This document shows positions 16,148-26,172 of a DNA stretch of 64,000 nucleotides, piece by piece. The number at the start of each line of letters is the position of its first letter. Position 1 is the stretch's first letter. Below the pieces are notes generated by a model. That model ran no database searches. It saw nothing but the letters and a program-made list of their open reading frames with translations, and had not been told where the DNA came from. Source of the DNA: JACCVL01 sp963695375 (GTDB taxonomy: Bacteria; Actinomycetota; Actinomycetes; Propionibacteriales; Nocardioidaceae). The position numbers and the translations under genes were made by a program. The stretch lies in contig OY968767.1 of the NCBI GenBank assembly GCA_963695375.1, positions 1,984,001-2,048,000 on the forward strand, read 5' to 3'.

Positions 16148-16549
16148 GTGCCACTCTCCGACGAAGAGCAGCGGCTGCTCGAGCAAATGGAGCAGGCGCT
16201 CGCCGCCGAGGACCCGAAGTTCGCGTCAGCGCTTCGCGGCTCGGCGTTGCGAGCGCGGCTGCGGCGCACGGCGCTCGTCGCCGGCGTCGGCTTCTTCGCC
16301 GGGGTGGCCGTGCTCATGTTCGGCGTCGTGCTGAAGATGACCGTCGTCAGCGTGGTCGGCTTCGTCCTCATGCTGGTCGCGGCCTACGTCTTCGCGACGG
16401 CCTGGCGGCGCGGTGGCGAGGTGGCCTCCGACGAGGCCGAAGGGGCCGGCTCCCCGCAGCCGCGGGCCGTCGCCCCCTCGCAACGGCAGACGTCGTTCAT
16501 GGACCGGATGGAAGAGCGCTGGCGCCGCCGGCGCGACGAGGGCGTCTGA
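16148..16549 (+). CDS. DUF3040 membrane protein
   Basis: A 133-aa protein of the actinobacterial DUF3040 family: an N-terminal PLSDEEQRLLEQMEQAL helix, then two adjacent membrane spans (about residues 39-58 and 60-79), then a charged C-terminus (MDRMEERWRRRRDEGV). Mycobacteria have a DUF3040 gene at the equivalent position upstream of mraZ. GTG at 16148 is supported by AGGAGG (16134-16139). Function unknown; the location near the division cluster suggests an envelope role, which is inference. Confidence 0.85.
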   Translation: MPLSDEEQRLLEQMEQALAAEDPKFASALRGSALRARLRRTALVAGVGFFAGVAVLMFGVVLKMTVVSVVGFVLMLVAAYVFATAWRRGGEVASDEAEGAGSPQPRAVAPSQRQTSFMDRMEERWRRRRDEGV

Positions 16550-16589
16550 CCCACCGCCCCACCCCCGGCCGACCGGCCGCTGACCGTCG

Positions 16590-18962
16590 TCAGCCGCGGG
16601 GCTGATCCTCGGTCCGCAGCAGCAGGCCCGACCCCGGCACCCGTCCGCTCCACCAGGTCCGGTCACCGCGGCCGCCGCGGGGGAGCAGTGAGGCGGGCAG
16701 CCAGCGGGCATACCAGCGCTGCCGCGCGGCCCGCCGCGCCCACAGCCGGCGGCTGACCGCGGTCACGTCGCGCGCGGCGACGTCGGGGGTCCGTGCGGCA
16801 CGGCCGGCGACCGGTGCGAACCGGGAGCGCTCGACGTCGACCACCAGCCGGTTGAGCGCACCGACGGCGCTCTCGTCCCCGTCCACCTGTGCGCGCAATC
16901 GCCGGCCCGAGGTGCGCAGCGTCGCCGCCGGGTCGACGCCGATCCCCAGGTCGACGGCGGTGTCGGTCAGCTCGGACCACGCCGCCTCCGCCGCCGGCAA
17001 CCGGCCGGCGCGGACCCGCCGCCAGCGGGCCTCGCGCCGGGCGGCGCGAGCGGCACGGGGCGCGACCGCCAGCGCGAGGCCGGTGAGGAGCCCGAGCCCG
17101 CCCAGCAGCAGGCTCCGGCCCGCGCCACCGTCGCCACCGGCGCCACCGGCGGCGGTCGCGTCCTGCCGTGGCGTGGCGGGGGTGTCGTCGGGACCGCCCG
17201 GCGTGGCCTGCGTCGGCACACTGCTGTCCCCGAACGGGCCCGAGTCGGTGACCTCTTCGAAGGCGGGTGCCGCCCCCGTCCGGATCCCCGGTGTCGGCTC
17301 GAAGCGCACCCAGCCGACGCCCTCGAAGAACAGCTCCGGCCAGGCGTGCATGTCGACGCCACGGAAGGTCCAGGTGCCGTCGTCGGCCTGCTGCGGTCGG
17401 AGGAAGCCGACCGCGACACGAGCCGGGATGCCGAGGGTCCGGGCCATCAGGGCCATCGACGACGCGAACTGCTCGCAGTAGCCCACCCGCTCGGTCGTCA
17501 GGAACCGCTCGATGGTCTCCAAGCCGTCGCCGGGACCCGGCGCGAGTGAGTAGACGAACCCACCGTCGGTACGGAACCAGTTCTGCAGGGCCTCCGCCCG
17601 GCCGAAGGCGCTGTTCTCGTCCCGGGTGACCTCCTCCGCGAGCTGACCGATGCTCGGCGGGATCTCGGCGGGAAGCTCGAGGTGGCGGCTCATGTCCTCG
17701 ATCGGATCGGGCGCGTCGGCCAGCTCGGCGGCGCTCGGCAGCAACGGCACCGCGCTGACCCGATAGGTCAGTCCGGCACCGTTCAGGCCCTCCTCCCGAG
17801 CGGAGATGTCGAACTCCGAGACGTCCATGCCCCAGGCGCCCGCCACCGCCAGGTCCGTGGCGGGATAGAACGTCGGCAGCCAGGTGGTCCGGAACGACTC
17901 GCTGAGCGTGATGATGCTCGTCAGCCGGGTCCGCTCCACCGAGGTGGTCAGGCCCGGCGGCTGCGGCACCTCGTTGACCGCGACCGCGTCGCTGTCCGGC
18001 CGCGGACCGGGCTGCCACGAGCTGCCGGTGAACTCATCGAGGGAGGCGATCCGCAGGTAGGCCGGCGTCACGCCGTTGGTCCGCATCGTGACGAGGACAC
18101 TGTCGGTGCGCTCGCCGAGGTTGCGACGCAGGTCCAGCATCGGGTTCTCGATGTCCACGGTCCCGTCGCCCGGGCCGCCGCCGTCCTGGCCTCCGGTCAG
18201 CGGGCCGTCGGCGAGGAAGGTGCGGGGCAGCGTCGGGACCAGCACCGGCACCACCACCGCGAGCGCCACCGCACCCAGACCGACGCGTCGGCCCGACTGC
18301 ACGAGGGCGGCGACGGTGACCCGCTCCCGGTCCCGCGCGCTGAGCAGTGAGCTGGTCACGCCGATCTGCCGTCCCCAGTGCGTCACCCGGTCGCGCTGCT
18401 CCACACCGAGCAGGAAGACGTACGCCAGCGCGCCCGGCAGGAAGGCGAGCACCGGCACCTCCCCGGCGAGCAGCGACACCGGCGCCATGTAGACGCCGAG
18501 GAACACCAGGCCGACCAGCGCCGGCCGGCGCCAGGACACGGCGACCAGGTCGACGACGAGAACGACGCCGGCGACCACCGCGGCGAGCGCGGCCTCCACC
18601 CCTGCCAGCTCCGGCGCGGGCGGGGCGTACTCCTCCGCGGTGGTCAGTGCGGCGCGGACCAGGTCGGCCAGCGCGGCCAACGAGTCCCGCGTGGGCAGCA
18701 CGCCCGCCCAGGCCTGCGAGGAGGCGTAGGCCAGGGTCGCCCAGAGCAGCAGCACGACCAGCTGGAGCGCGACGATCAAGGTGAGCGGGGCATGCATCCG
18801 GCGACCGGCCGCGCCGACACCCGCGACCAGTGCGCCGGCGAAGGCGCCGGCCACCAGGAAGCTGCTCCCGCTCACCAGCGGCGCCAGGCTCAGGCAGGCA
18901 GCAAGCGACGCGAGCCAGGCCCACCCCGCCAGGCGCGTGGCGCTGGCCGACGAACCGGTCAT
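16590..18962 (-). CDS. Membrane transglutaminase-like protein (TgpA/DUF3488 type)
   Basis: A 790-aa protein: an N-terminal cluster of six or so membrane spans (to about residue 235), an extracytoplasmic region with a transglutaminase core, one further span (around 620-640, LLLGGLGLLTGLALAV) and a cytosolic helical domain. The Cys of VGYCEQFASSMALMARTLG (about residue 494) and the His of DMHAWPELFFEG (about 539) supply the expected Cys-His pair. It ends a MoxR-DUF58-transglutaminase set. Its ATG overlaps the DUF58 stop (ATGA). Such sets are thought to assemble or process envelope proteins; no substrate is known here. Confidence 0.87.
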   Translation of the reverse strand: MTGSSASATRLAGWAWLASLAACLSLAPLVSGSSFLVAGAFAGALVAGVGAAGRRMHAPLTLIVALQLVVLLLWATLAYASSQAWAGVLPTRDSLAALADLVRAALTTAEEYAPPAPELAGVEAALAAVVAGVVLVVDLVAVSWRRPALVGLVFLGVYMAPVSLLAGEVPVLAFLPGALAYVFLLGVEQRDRVTHWGRQIGVTSSLLSARDRERVTVAALVQSGRRVGLGAVALAVVVPVLVPTLPRTFLADGPLTGGQDGGGPGDGTVDIENPMLDLRRNLGERTDSVLVTMRTNGVTPAYLRIASLDEFTGSSWQPGPRPDSDAVAVNEVPQPPGLTTSVERTRLTSIITLSESFRTTWLPTFYPATDLAVAGAWGMDVSEFDISAREEGLNGAGLTYRVSAVPLLPSAAELADAPDPIEDMSRHLELPAEIPPSIGQLAEEVTRDENSAFGRAEALQNWFRTDGGFVYSLAPGPGDGLETIERFLTTERVGYCEQFASSMALMARTLGIPARVAVGFLRPQQADDGTWTFRGVDMHAWPELFFEGVGWVRFEPTPGIRTGAAPAFEEVTDSGPFGDSSVPTQATPGGPDDTPATPRQDATAAGGAGGDGGAGRSLLLGGLGLLTGLALAVAPRAARAARREARWRRVRAGRLPAAEAAWSELTDTAVDLGIGVDPAATLRTSGRRLRAQVDGDESAVGALNRLVVDVERSRFAPVAGRAARTPDVAARDVTAVSRRLWARRAARQRWYARWLPASLLPRGGRGDRTWWSGRVPGSGLLLRTEDQPRG

Positions 18963-20296
18963 CGGGCGCCGCCCACCACGTCACGCTCGGAGACCGCCGT
19001 CGCGCCGGACCACTGACTGTGACCCCGGCCGTGCAGCTGTGTGCCCAGGCGCTGCCACACCTGCGGCACCGGCTCGCCCGGTCCGGCGGTCACCACCGTC
19101 CAGCCGGCGGCACGCAGCAGCGCCCGGTGCCTGGTGATCTCGCGGTCGGCGCCTCCCGGCTCCGGGCCGCCGCCGGTGCCCGCGGTCCAGGCCTCGGTGT
19201 CCACCAGCAGGGCCAGGCCACGGGTGCCGGGGGGCAGGGCACGGCACAGCTCGGGCAGGTCCAGCGCCTGCAGCCGGCCCAGCACCGCGACCAGCAGGCC
19301 GGGCTGGCGGCTGATCGCCTGCGCGGCATCGGCCAGCCGCACCTGGGTCGAGGGCGTCAAGGCGGCGAGCTGGTCCAGCACCGGCCCGCTCTGTGCCTCG
19401 GGGGTGAGCGTGTGGTCGTGCCAGGTCGATGCCTCGACGTCGGGGTGGTCGGTCAGCAGCCGCACCGCGCAGCCGGCACGGGCCAGGTGCACCGACACGC
19501 TGGCGGCGGCCGACACCGCCCACTCCAGGGTCGACCCGGGGCCCTGCCCCTCGTGCGCCAGCCGGCGCCCGTCCAACAGCACGGTGGCCCGGCTCTGCCA
19601 GGGCTGCTCCTCCCGGCGCACCATCAGCTCACCGGTGCGGGCCGTGCTCCGCCAGTGCACCCGGCGCAGGTCGTCGCCCCGGCGGTACTCGCGGACGGTC
19701 ACGTCCTCGGCGCTGCCGGCGGTGTAGGCGCGTGGGCGCCGATCGCCGGTGCCGACCCATTCACTGGTCGCCGCCAGCGGAGGCAGCCGATGCACGGTCG
19801 GGGTGACGACCAGCCGGTTCGTCGCGGTGAAGGTGCGGACCAGCTCGATCATGCCGAAGGGGTCGGTGACGCGGATCGACAGCGGTCCGACCTCGAAGTG
19901 GCCGCGGCCGTCAGAGCGGACCGGATAGGTCAACTGGCGGGTCCAGCGCCGGCCCATGTGGTCGACCACGAAGCGCGGCCTGGTTCCGAGGGCGTACGGG
20001 ACACGGTCCTCCAACAGCATCAGCCCGGTCGGCATTCGGCCCTCGTTCGCCAGCCGCAGGGTCACGGTGGCGGGCTCGCCGACCGCGACCCGGCCCGGGG
20101 TGACCGAGCGGTCCGCGCGCAGCCGGTAGCGCGACTTGCTGACGATGACCGCGGTGAGCACCGGAACGGCCGCGGCCAGGACGCCGACCCGCAGCAGCGC
20201 GTCGTAGCCGAGGACGATCGCGCACAGGGCGGTGGCGACACCGGCGGCCAGGAAGGCGCGTCCGCGGGTGGTCAGTGCGGCCAGGGCCTCGCGCAC
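18959..20296 (-). CDS. DUF58 domain protein
   Basis: A 445-aa protein with two hydrophobic segments near the N-terminus (about residues 14-48), a beta-rich middle (VTLRLANEGRMPTG, a CARDB-like region) and the DUF58 signature EYRRGDDLRRVHWRSTARTG. The C-terminal part has a VWA-like fold feature (ATVLLDGR). It begins 3 nt after the MoxR stop and overlaps the transglutaminase start, so the three genes form one operon. Known partners of MoxR ATPases; probably an adaptor or substrate for chaperone-like assembly. Confidence 0.87.
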   Translation of the reverse strand: MREALAALTTRGRAFLAAGVATALCAIVLGYDALLRVGVLAAAVPVLTAVIVSKSRYRLRADRSVTPGRVAVGEPATVTLRLANEGRMPTGLMLLEDRVPYALGTRPRFVVDHMGRRWTRQLTYPVRSDGRGHFEVGPLSIRVTDPFGMIELVRTFTATNRLVVTPTVHRLPPLAATSEWVGTGDRRPRAYTAGSAEDVTVREYRRGDDLRRVHWRSTARTGELMVRREEQPWQSRATVLLDGRRLAHEGQGPGSTLEWAVSAAASVSVHLARAGCAVRLLTDHPDVEASTWHDHTLTPEAQSGPVLDQLAALTPSTQVRLADAAQAISRQPGLLVAVLGRLQALDLPELCRALPPGTRGLALLVDTEAWTAGTGGGPEPGGADREITRHRALLRAAGWTVVTAGPGEPVPQVWQRLGTQLHGRGHSQWSGATAVSERDVVGGAR

Positions 20297-20299
20297 CGG

Positions 20300-21355
<1,056 letters not shown>

Positions 21356-21675
21356 CGGACCTCCTCGGTGGCGGGGTCGCCGCCGTCGCCGTGACATGTC
21401 GAGCCTAGGCGCCGGACACAAGTCGGGTGCCGTTTCCCTGGACAGGCCGCCGCCCGCCCGCATCCTCACACGCGCACGCGTACGTCCGCCCTCGAGTCCG
21501 ACAACGATCCGGTATCCGTCCAGCCGTCGGTCCCCCACGTTGCCCCACTCGGACCGCGAACGCCCGGCGTCGACTGCGGAACGGCAGGTCAGCGGCGGCG
21601 GGTGTCGGTCTCCAGGAACGCCGTCGCAGCCGCCGATCGGTTTCTGCGATGCCGCCCGCACCTGCGGCGATTCGG

Positions 21676-21720
21676 TTGACGGTGGGGGACAGTGGGGTAG
21701 AGTGGGGGAAAGTGGAGGAC
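21676..21720 (+). promoter_or_regulatory. mraZ promoter embedded in a four-repeat MraZ box
   Basis: Four decamer-spaced repeats GTGGGGGACA, GTGGGGTAGA, GTGGGGGAAA, GTGGAGGACA (21682-21721) match the TGGGN repeats bound by MraZ. TTGACG (21676-21681) and TAGAGT (21698-21703), 16 nt apart, form a promoter whose -10 lies inside the repeats, so MraZ binding should compete with RNA polymerase. The rest of the 386-nt spacer 21356-21741 shows nothing I recognise. Confidence 0.8.
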
Positions 21721-21741
21721 AGGTCCCGGGGAGGTGCTGCG

Positions 21742-22173
21742 GTGTTCTTCGGCACCCACACCCCACGCCTGGACGACAAGGGCCGGCTCACCCTGCCGGC
21801 GAAGTTCCGCGAGGCGCTCCGGGAGGGGTTGGTCATGACGAAGGGCCAGGACCGCTGCCTGTACGTCTTCCGCCCCGAGGACTTCACCCGCACCACCCAG
21901 AAGCTCGCCGAGACGTCGGTGACCGACAAGCGCACCCGGGACTTCTCCCGGGTCTTCTACTCGAGCACCGCCGAGGAGGTGCCCGACAAGCAGGGCCGGG
22001 TGACCATCCCGCCGGCCCTGCGGGCCTACGCCAACCTGCAGCGCGACTGTGCGGTCATCGGTGCCAACGCGCGGATCGAGATCTGGGACTCGGTCGCGTG
22101 GGAGCGGTTCATGGCCGAGCAGGAGCAGGTCTTCTCCGCGATGGAGGAGGAGGTGGTCCCGGGCGTGATCTGA
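21742..22173 (+). CDS. mraZ: MraZ transcriptional regulator
   Basis: A 143-aa DNA-binding protein with two SpoVT/AbrB-like repeats: FFGTHTPRLDDKGRLTLPAKF at the start and VPDKQGRVTIPPALRAYA in the second half, each carrying the conserved D-x-x-G-R. It represses the dcw operon by binding TGGGN repeats, and such repeats are present directly upstream. GTG at 21742 is preceded by GGGGAGG. First gene of the division and wall cluster. Confidence 0.95.
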   Translation: MFFGTHTPRLDDKGRLTLPAKFREALREGLVMTKGQDRCLYVFRPEDFTRTTQKLAETSVTDKRTRDFSRVFYSSTAEEVPDKQGRVTIPPALRAYANLQRDCAVIGANARIEIWDSVAWERFMAEQEQVFSAMEEEVVPGVI

Positions 22174-22379
22174 GACTGACCCGGCCGTGCCGCATTCCGG
22201 ACGGTCGTGGTGCGAGGCCTTCGCCCTCCCCGCCAGCTGGCGTCCCTTCCCCGGCGCCAGGCGGCCCGAGTGGCGGGCGAAGACCTGGTCCCACGAACAC
22301 CGTGCAGACCGAGCGGGCCGAGGACACGAGCGGACAGGCAATGCGCCACGACGGCGGGTCGAGGGTGAGGGGTCGGGAC

Positions 22380-22595
22380 GTGGGAGCAGTACACACCGAG
22401 CTGGTGCAGCCGGAGGTACGGCGTCGTCCGGCGCAGCCGTCCGGCGAGCCGAGCCCCGACGACCGGGCGGACAGGGGTCCCGTCCGGCGGATCCGCGAGG
22501 ACCTGCGGGACGGGGTCTACGTGATGGCCTTCTCGTGCCTGGCGTCCACGGTGACGGCGCTGGCGATCGTGGCCTTCGCCCGGCTGGCCGGCTGA
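22380..22595 (+). CDS. Small single-span membrane protein between mraZ and rsmH
   Basis: A 71-residue protein, not recognised. The N-terminal two thirds are polar, Pro/Arg/Asp-rich and probably disordered; one C-terminal hydrophobic helix (YVMAFSCLASTVTALAIVAF, about 48-67) ends near the C-terminus, giving a tail-anchored layout. GTG at 22380 has GAGGGG 7 nt upstream; an in-frame ATG at 22341 would add 13 residues but lacks a ribosome binding site. It is followed 12 nt later by rsmH, so it is in the dcw operon. Could assist divisome assembly, but no homology supports that. Confidence 0.55.
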   Translation: MGAVHTELVQPEVRRRPAQPSGEPSPDDRADRGPVRRIREDLRDGVYVMAFSCLASTVTALAIVAFARLAG

Positions 22596-22607
22596 GCCGC
22601 CCGCCTC

Positions 22608-23555
22608 ATGACCACACCCGCCCACCTCCCCGTGCTGCTCGATCGGGTGGTCGACCTGCTGGCCCCGGCGCTGGAGGGGCCGGGCGCCTTGTTCGTGGAC
22701 GCAACGATCGGCCTCGGGGGACACACCGAGGCCGTGCTGGACCGGTGCCCGAACGCGCAGGTCGTCGGGCTCGACCGGGACCCGGAGGCGCTGGCGTTGT
22801 CCCGGCACCGGCTGGCCCGCTTCGGCGACCGCGTGACGCTGGTGCAGACCGTCTACGACGGACTCGCCGAGGTCGTCGCCGAGCGGGGCGGCGTCAACGC
22901 GGTGCTGTTCGACCTCGGTGTCTCGTCGGTGCAGTTGGACAAGCCGGACCGGGGCTTTGCCTACGCCTCCGACGCGCCGTTGGACATGCGGATGGACCCC
23001 ACGCGCGGGTCGACCGCGGCCGACCTGCTGAACTCCGCGGACGAGCGGGAGCTCGCCAGGATCCTCCGCACGTACGGCGAGGAGCGGTTCGCGCACCGCA
23101 TCGCCCGCGCCGTGGTGCGAGCCCGTGCCGAGCAGCCGTTCACGACCAGCGCCCGGTTGGTGGACCTGGTGCGCGACGCGGTGCCCGCGGCGACCCGGCG
23201 CACCGGCGGCCACCCCGCCAAGCGCACCTTCCAGGCGCTACGGATCGCGGTCAACGACGAGCTGGCGGCGCTGCGGGTCGCGCTGCCGGCGGCCGTCGAC
23301 GTCCTGGTCGTGCACGGGCGAGTCGTGGTGCTGGCCTATCACTCGCTCGAGGACCGGATCGTCAAGCAGGAGCTGGCCGCCCGGTCCCGCCCCAACGTCC
23401 CCGACGACTTCCCGGTCGTGCCGGAGGATCGCCGTGCCGAGCTGAGGCTGCTCACCCGCGGCGCGGAGCGGGCGCCGTCGGCCGAGATCGAGGTCAACGC
23501 CCGGGCCCGGTCGGTGCGGCTGCGGGCCGCGGAACGCGTTCGGGCGGTGGCATGA
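22608..23555 (+). CDS. rsmH: 16S rRNA (cytosine-1402-N4)-methyltransferase
   Basis: RsmH/MraW, 315 aa, methylates N4 of C1402 in the 16S rRNA P-site. Key segments: LPVLLDRVVDLL at the start, SAM motif I FVDATIGLGGHTEAVL, VLFDLGVSSVQLD, then RTYGEERFAHRIARAV, and near the C-terminus AYHSLEDRIVKQ. All are standard. Its TGA overlaps the ATG of the next gene. Confidence 0.96.
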   Translation: MTTPAHLPVLLDRVVDLLAPALEGPGALFVDATIGLGGHTEAVLDRCPNAQVVGLDRDPEALALSRHRLARFGDRVTLVQTVYDGLAEVVAERGGVNAVLFDLGVSSVQLDKPDRGFAYASDAPLDMRMDPTRGSTAADLLNSADERELARILRTYGEERFAHRIARAVVRARAEQPFTTSARLVDLVRDAVPAATRRTGGHPAKRTFQALRIAVNDELAALRVALPAAVDVLVVHGRVVVLAYHSLEDRIVKQELAARSRPNVPDDFPVVPEDRRAELRLLTRGAERAPSAEIEVNARARSVRLRAAERVRAVA

Positions 23556-24322
23556 GCAGCCCCGGCCCGGTGTCCCGCCCGGCGCGGTCCAAGGCGTCGT
23601 CGATGCGGACCAACCCGCGGCTCCGGCCGCCGGCGCGACCCCCCGTCCGCTCCCGGCTGCGGGCCGTTCCGGTGCAGGACCCTGAGCCCCGCGGCAACGC
23701 CTTCGTCGTCCTGCTCGTTCTGGTCCTGGCCGCGGGGCTGGTCGGGCTGCTGGTGCTGAACACAGCGATGCAGCGCTCGGCCTTCACGCTCGACGAGCTG
23801 CGCGACCGGGCCGCGGCGTTGAGCATCCGGCGTCAGGTGCTGGATCTCCAGGTGGAGAAGCTGCGCTCACCGGACCGGCTGGCCGAGGAGGCCACCCGGC
23901 TCGGCATGGTGCAGATGGCGGCGCCGGCCTTTCTGCGGTTGTCGGACGGCAAGGTGCTCGGCGATCCCGCGCCCGCGGTGGCGGGCACCGGGCCGCAGCT
24001 GGTGCCACCGCCACCCGCGCCCGCGCCGGAGGAGTCCGGTGCGGCCAACGGGCCGCGCGACGGTGCCGGGAGCAACCAGAACGGCGGTCAGAACGGCGGT
24101 CAGAACGGCGGTCAGAACGGCGGTCAGAACGGCGGTCAGAACGGCGGTCAGAACGGCGGTCAGAACGGCGGTCAGAACGGCGGTCAGAACGGCGGTCAGA
24201 ACGGCGGTCAGAACGGCGGTCAGAACGGCGGTCAGAACGGCGGTCAGAACGGCGGTCAGAACGGCGGCGGTCCTCGCGGCCAGACCTCCGGTGACGGGTC
24301 CACCAACGGCGGTCGCGGATGA
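23552..24322 (+). CDS. ftsL: FtsL-type septum protein with Asn-Gly-Gly-Gln repeat tail
   Basis: A 256-aa bitopic membrane protein in the ftsL slot. A basic, Pro/Arg-rich cytosolic N-terminus of about 48 residues, a span at about 49-70 (FVVLLVLVLAAGLVGLLVLN), then a coiled-coil/leucine-zipper region (TLDELRDRAAALSIRRQVLD, VEKLRSPDRLAEEATRLGM) typical of FtsL/DivIC, which bridges FtsQ and the FtsW-FtsI pair. Unusually, residues 177-236 are fifteen copies of NGGQ, outside the membrane. Length is about twice the family norm because of that tail. ATGA overlaps on both sides tie it to rsmH and ftsI. Confidence 0.85.
   Translation: MSSPGPVSRPARSKASSMRTNPRLRPPARPPVRSRLRAVPVQDPEPRGNAFVVLLVLVLAAGLVGLLVLNTAMQRSAFTLDELRDRAAALSIRRQVLDLQVEKLRSPDRLAEEATRLGMVQMAAPAFLRLSDGKVLGDPAPAVAGTGPQLVPPPPAPAPEESGAANGPRDGAGSNQNGGQNGGQNGGQNGGQNGGQNGGQNGGQNGGQNGGQNGGQNGGQNGGQNGGQNGGQNGGQNGGGPRGQTSGDGSTNGGRG
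24080..24259 (+). repeat. Fifteen perfect 12-bp tandem repeats inside ftsL
   Basis: Unit AACGGCGGTCAG (codes NGGQ) repeated 15 times without one substitution over 180 nt, followed by a diverged NGGG. Length changes in whole units would keep the frame. The absence of even silent differences points to recent expansion or ongoing slippage; the true copy number may be mis-assembled. Confidence 0.97.
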
Positions 24323-26082
24323 ACCGCCGCTCCGGTGACGTCTCCGGCCGCCGTGCCCGGCGGATGCAGGTCCGGATCCGGTTCGTGTTCCTGGTCACGG
24401 CGTTCTGCCTGTCGATGTTCGCCGCGCGGCTGGTGCAGCTGCAGGGAGTGGACGCCGCGGCGTACGCCGCGATGGCGGCCGACGAGAACACCCGCACCGT
24501 CGAGCTGCACGCCGAGCGCGGCGTCATCCGCGACCGGGACGGCGAGGAGCTGGCCAACAGCGTCGACGGCGTCGCGTTGACTGCGGACCCGACGATGACC
24601 GCCGACGACGCGCCGGCGATCGCCGCGGTGCTGGCCCAGGAGGTCGGCCTGGACTACTTCCGCACCGTCGAGGCGCTGCGCACCCCGGACACCCGGTTCG
24701 TGTGGCTGGAGCGTCAGGTGCCGGTGTGGCGCGCCGAGCGGGCGTTGCGCATCCTGTCCCGCGACGGGGTCACCGGGGTGTTCACCCAGCGCGACCCGTA
24801 CCGCACCTATCCGGCGGGCGACGTCGCCGGCAACGTGCTCGGCTTCCTCAACATCGACGGCGAGGGCATCGCCGGGCTGGAGGCGGTGGCCGACGAGTCG
24901 CTGAGCGGGACCGACGGCTCCGAGACCTACATGGTGGCCACCAACGGCGCCCAGATCCCGCTGACTCCGAGCAGCGTGGACGAGCCGGAGCAGGGGACCG
25001 GCCTCGAGCTCACCCTGGACCGGGACCTGCAGTGGTACGCCCAGCGGCGTCTGCAGCAGGCGATCCGGGAGACCGGTGCGCGCAGCGGGACCGTCGTCGT
25101 CACCCACGTCCGGAGCGGTCAGGTGCTCTCGCTCGCCGAGTGGCCGAGCGTGGACCCGAACCGACCGCAGGCCGTGCCGGCGATGGACCGGGGCAGCCGG
25201 GCGGTCCAGAACGTCTACGAGCCCGGCAGCGTCCAGAAGCTGATGACGTTCGCCGCTCTGCTCGACCAGGAGCACGTCACTCCGCGCACCCGGCTGCGGG
25301 TCCCCGGCACGCTGATGTTCGACGGGCACACCGTCCACGACTGGTGGGAGCACGGCCCGCTGCGGTTCACCGCCACCGGCGTCATCGCCCAGTCGTCGAA
25401 CCTCGGCACCATCACGGCCGCCCGGGGCTTCCCGGCACCACGGCTGGAGGACTACCTGCGCGACTTCGGCCTCGGTGCAGAGACCGGGATCGGCCTGCCG
25501 GGAGAGTCCCGCGGCATCCTCGCTCCGGCGAGCACCTGGTCGGACATCGGGCGGGCCAACATCCTGTTCGGACAGGGCCTGTCGGTCACCGCCGTGCAGA
25601 TGGCCGCCGCGGTCAACGCGATCGCCAACGACGGGGTCTACGTCGAGCCGTCCCTCGTGCTCGGCGGAGTCGGGGCGGACGGTGACCTGGTGCCGGCCGA
25701 CCCGCCCGAGCGGCACCGGGTGGTCTCGGTGCGAGCGGCCGAACAGGTGCAGCGGATGATGGAGGCGGTGACCGCTCCGGACGGGACCGCGCCCGGGGCG
25801 GCGATCGCGGGCTACCGCGTCGGCGGCAAGACCGGCACGGCGCAGCGGGTCACCGAGGCCGGGGGTTACGACGAGCACGCGACGGTCATCTCGTTCGCCG
25901 GCATGGCTCCGGCCGACGATCCGATGTTCTCCATGTACATCGTGCTCGACGACCCCGCGTCCGGATTCGGCGGTGGGTCGGGCGGCGGGCCGGTCTTCCA
26001 CGATGTGATGACCTACGCGTTGCAGCGCTACGCGGTGGCGCCGACCGGGGAGCCCGCGCCGCGCGTCCCGACCGCCTGGTGA
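24319..26082 (+). CDS. ftsI: Peptidoglycan transpeptidase FtsI (PBP3/PbpB)
   Basis: Class B penicillin-binding protein, 587 aa, the septal D,D-transpeptidase that works with FtsW. Short cytosolic N-terminus, membrane anchor at about residues 20-40, PBP dimer domain (starting RGVIRDRDGEELANS), then the transpeptidase domain with SxxK at Ser304-Lys307 (EPGSVQKL), SxN at 359-361 (QSSNLG) and KTG in GGKTGTAQ. All catalytic motifs are intact. There are no PASTA repeats. Its ATG overlaps the ftsL stop. Ends 90 nt before murE. Confidence 0.95.
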   Translation: MNRRSGDVSGRRARRMQVRIRFVFLVTAFCLSMFAARLVQLQGVDAAAYAAMAADENTRTVELHAERGVIRDRDGEELANSVDGVALTADPTMTADDAPAIAAVLAQEVGLDYFRTVEALRTPDTRFVWLERQVPVWRAERALRILSRDGVTGVFTQRDPYRTYPAGDVAGNVLGFLNIDGEGIAGLEAVADESLSGTDGSETYMVATNGAQIPLTPSSVDEPEQGTGLELTLDRDLQWYAQRRLQQAIRETGARSGTVVVTHVRSGQVLSLAEWPSVDPNRPQAVPAMDRGSRAVQNVYEPGSVQKLMTFAALLDQEHVTPRTRLRVPGTLMFDGHTVHDWWEHGPLRFTATGVIAQSSNLGTITAARGFPAPRLEDYLRDFGLGAETGIGLPGESRGILAPASTWSDIGRANILFGQGLSVTAVQMAAAVNAIANDGVYVEPSLVLGGVGADGDLVPADPPERHRVVSVRAAEQVQRMMEAVTAPDGTAPGAAIAGYRVGGKTGTAQRVTEAGGYDEHATVISFAGMAPADDPMFSMYIVLDDPASGFGGGSGGGPVFHDVMTYALQRYAVAPTGEPAPRVPTAW

Positions 26083-26172
26083 CCCGGTAGCGTGCCAGGC
26101 CGACCGACCCGGTGTCGCGGCTCCCGCCCGCCACCACGTCCGCCCGGCTCCCCGAACCTCTCGGAGTTCTCG

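Noticed and set aside
24080..24259. Possible CRISPR array
   Set aside because: Units are contiguous 12-mers with no spacers and are in frame within ftsL.
26092..26172. Upstream GTG start for murE
   Set aside because: Adds 27 Pro/Arg-rich residues not typical of MurE, without a ribosome site; TTG 26173 has GGAG and a family-like start.
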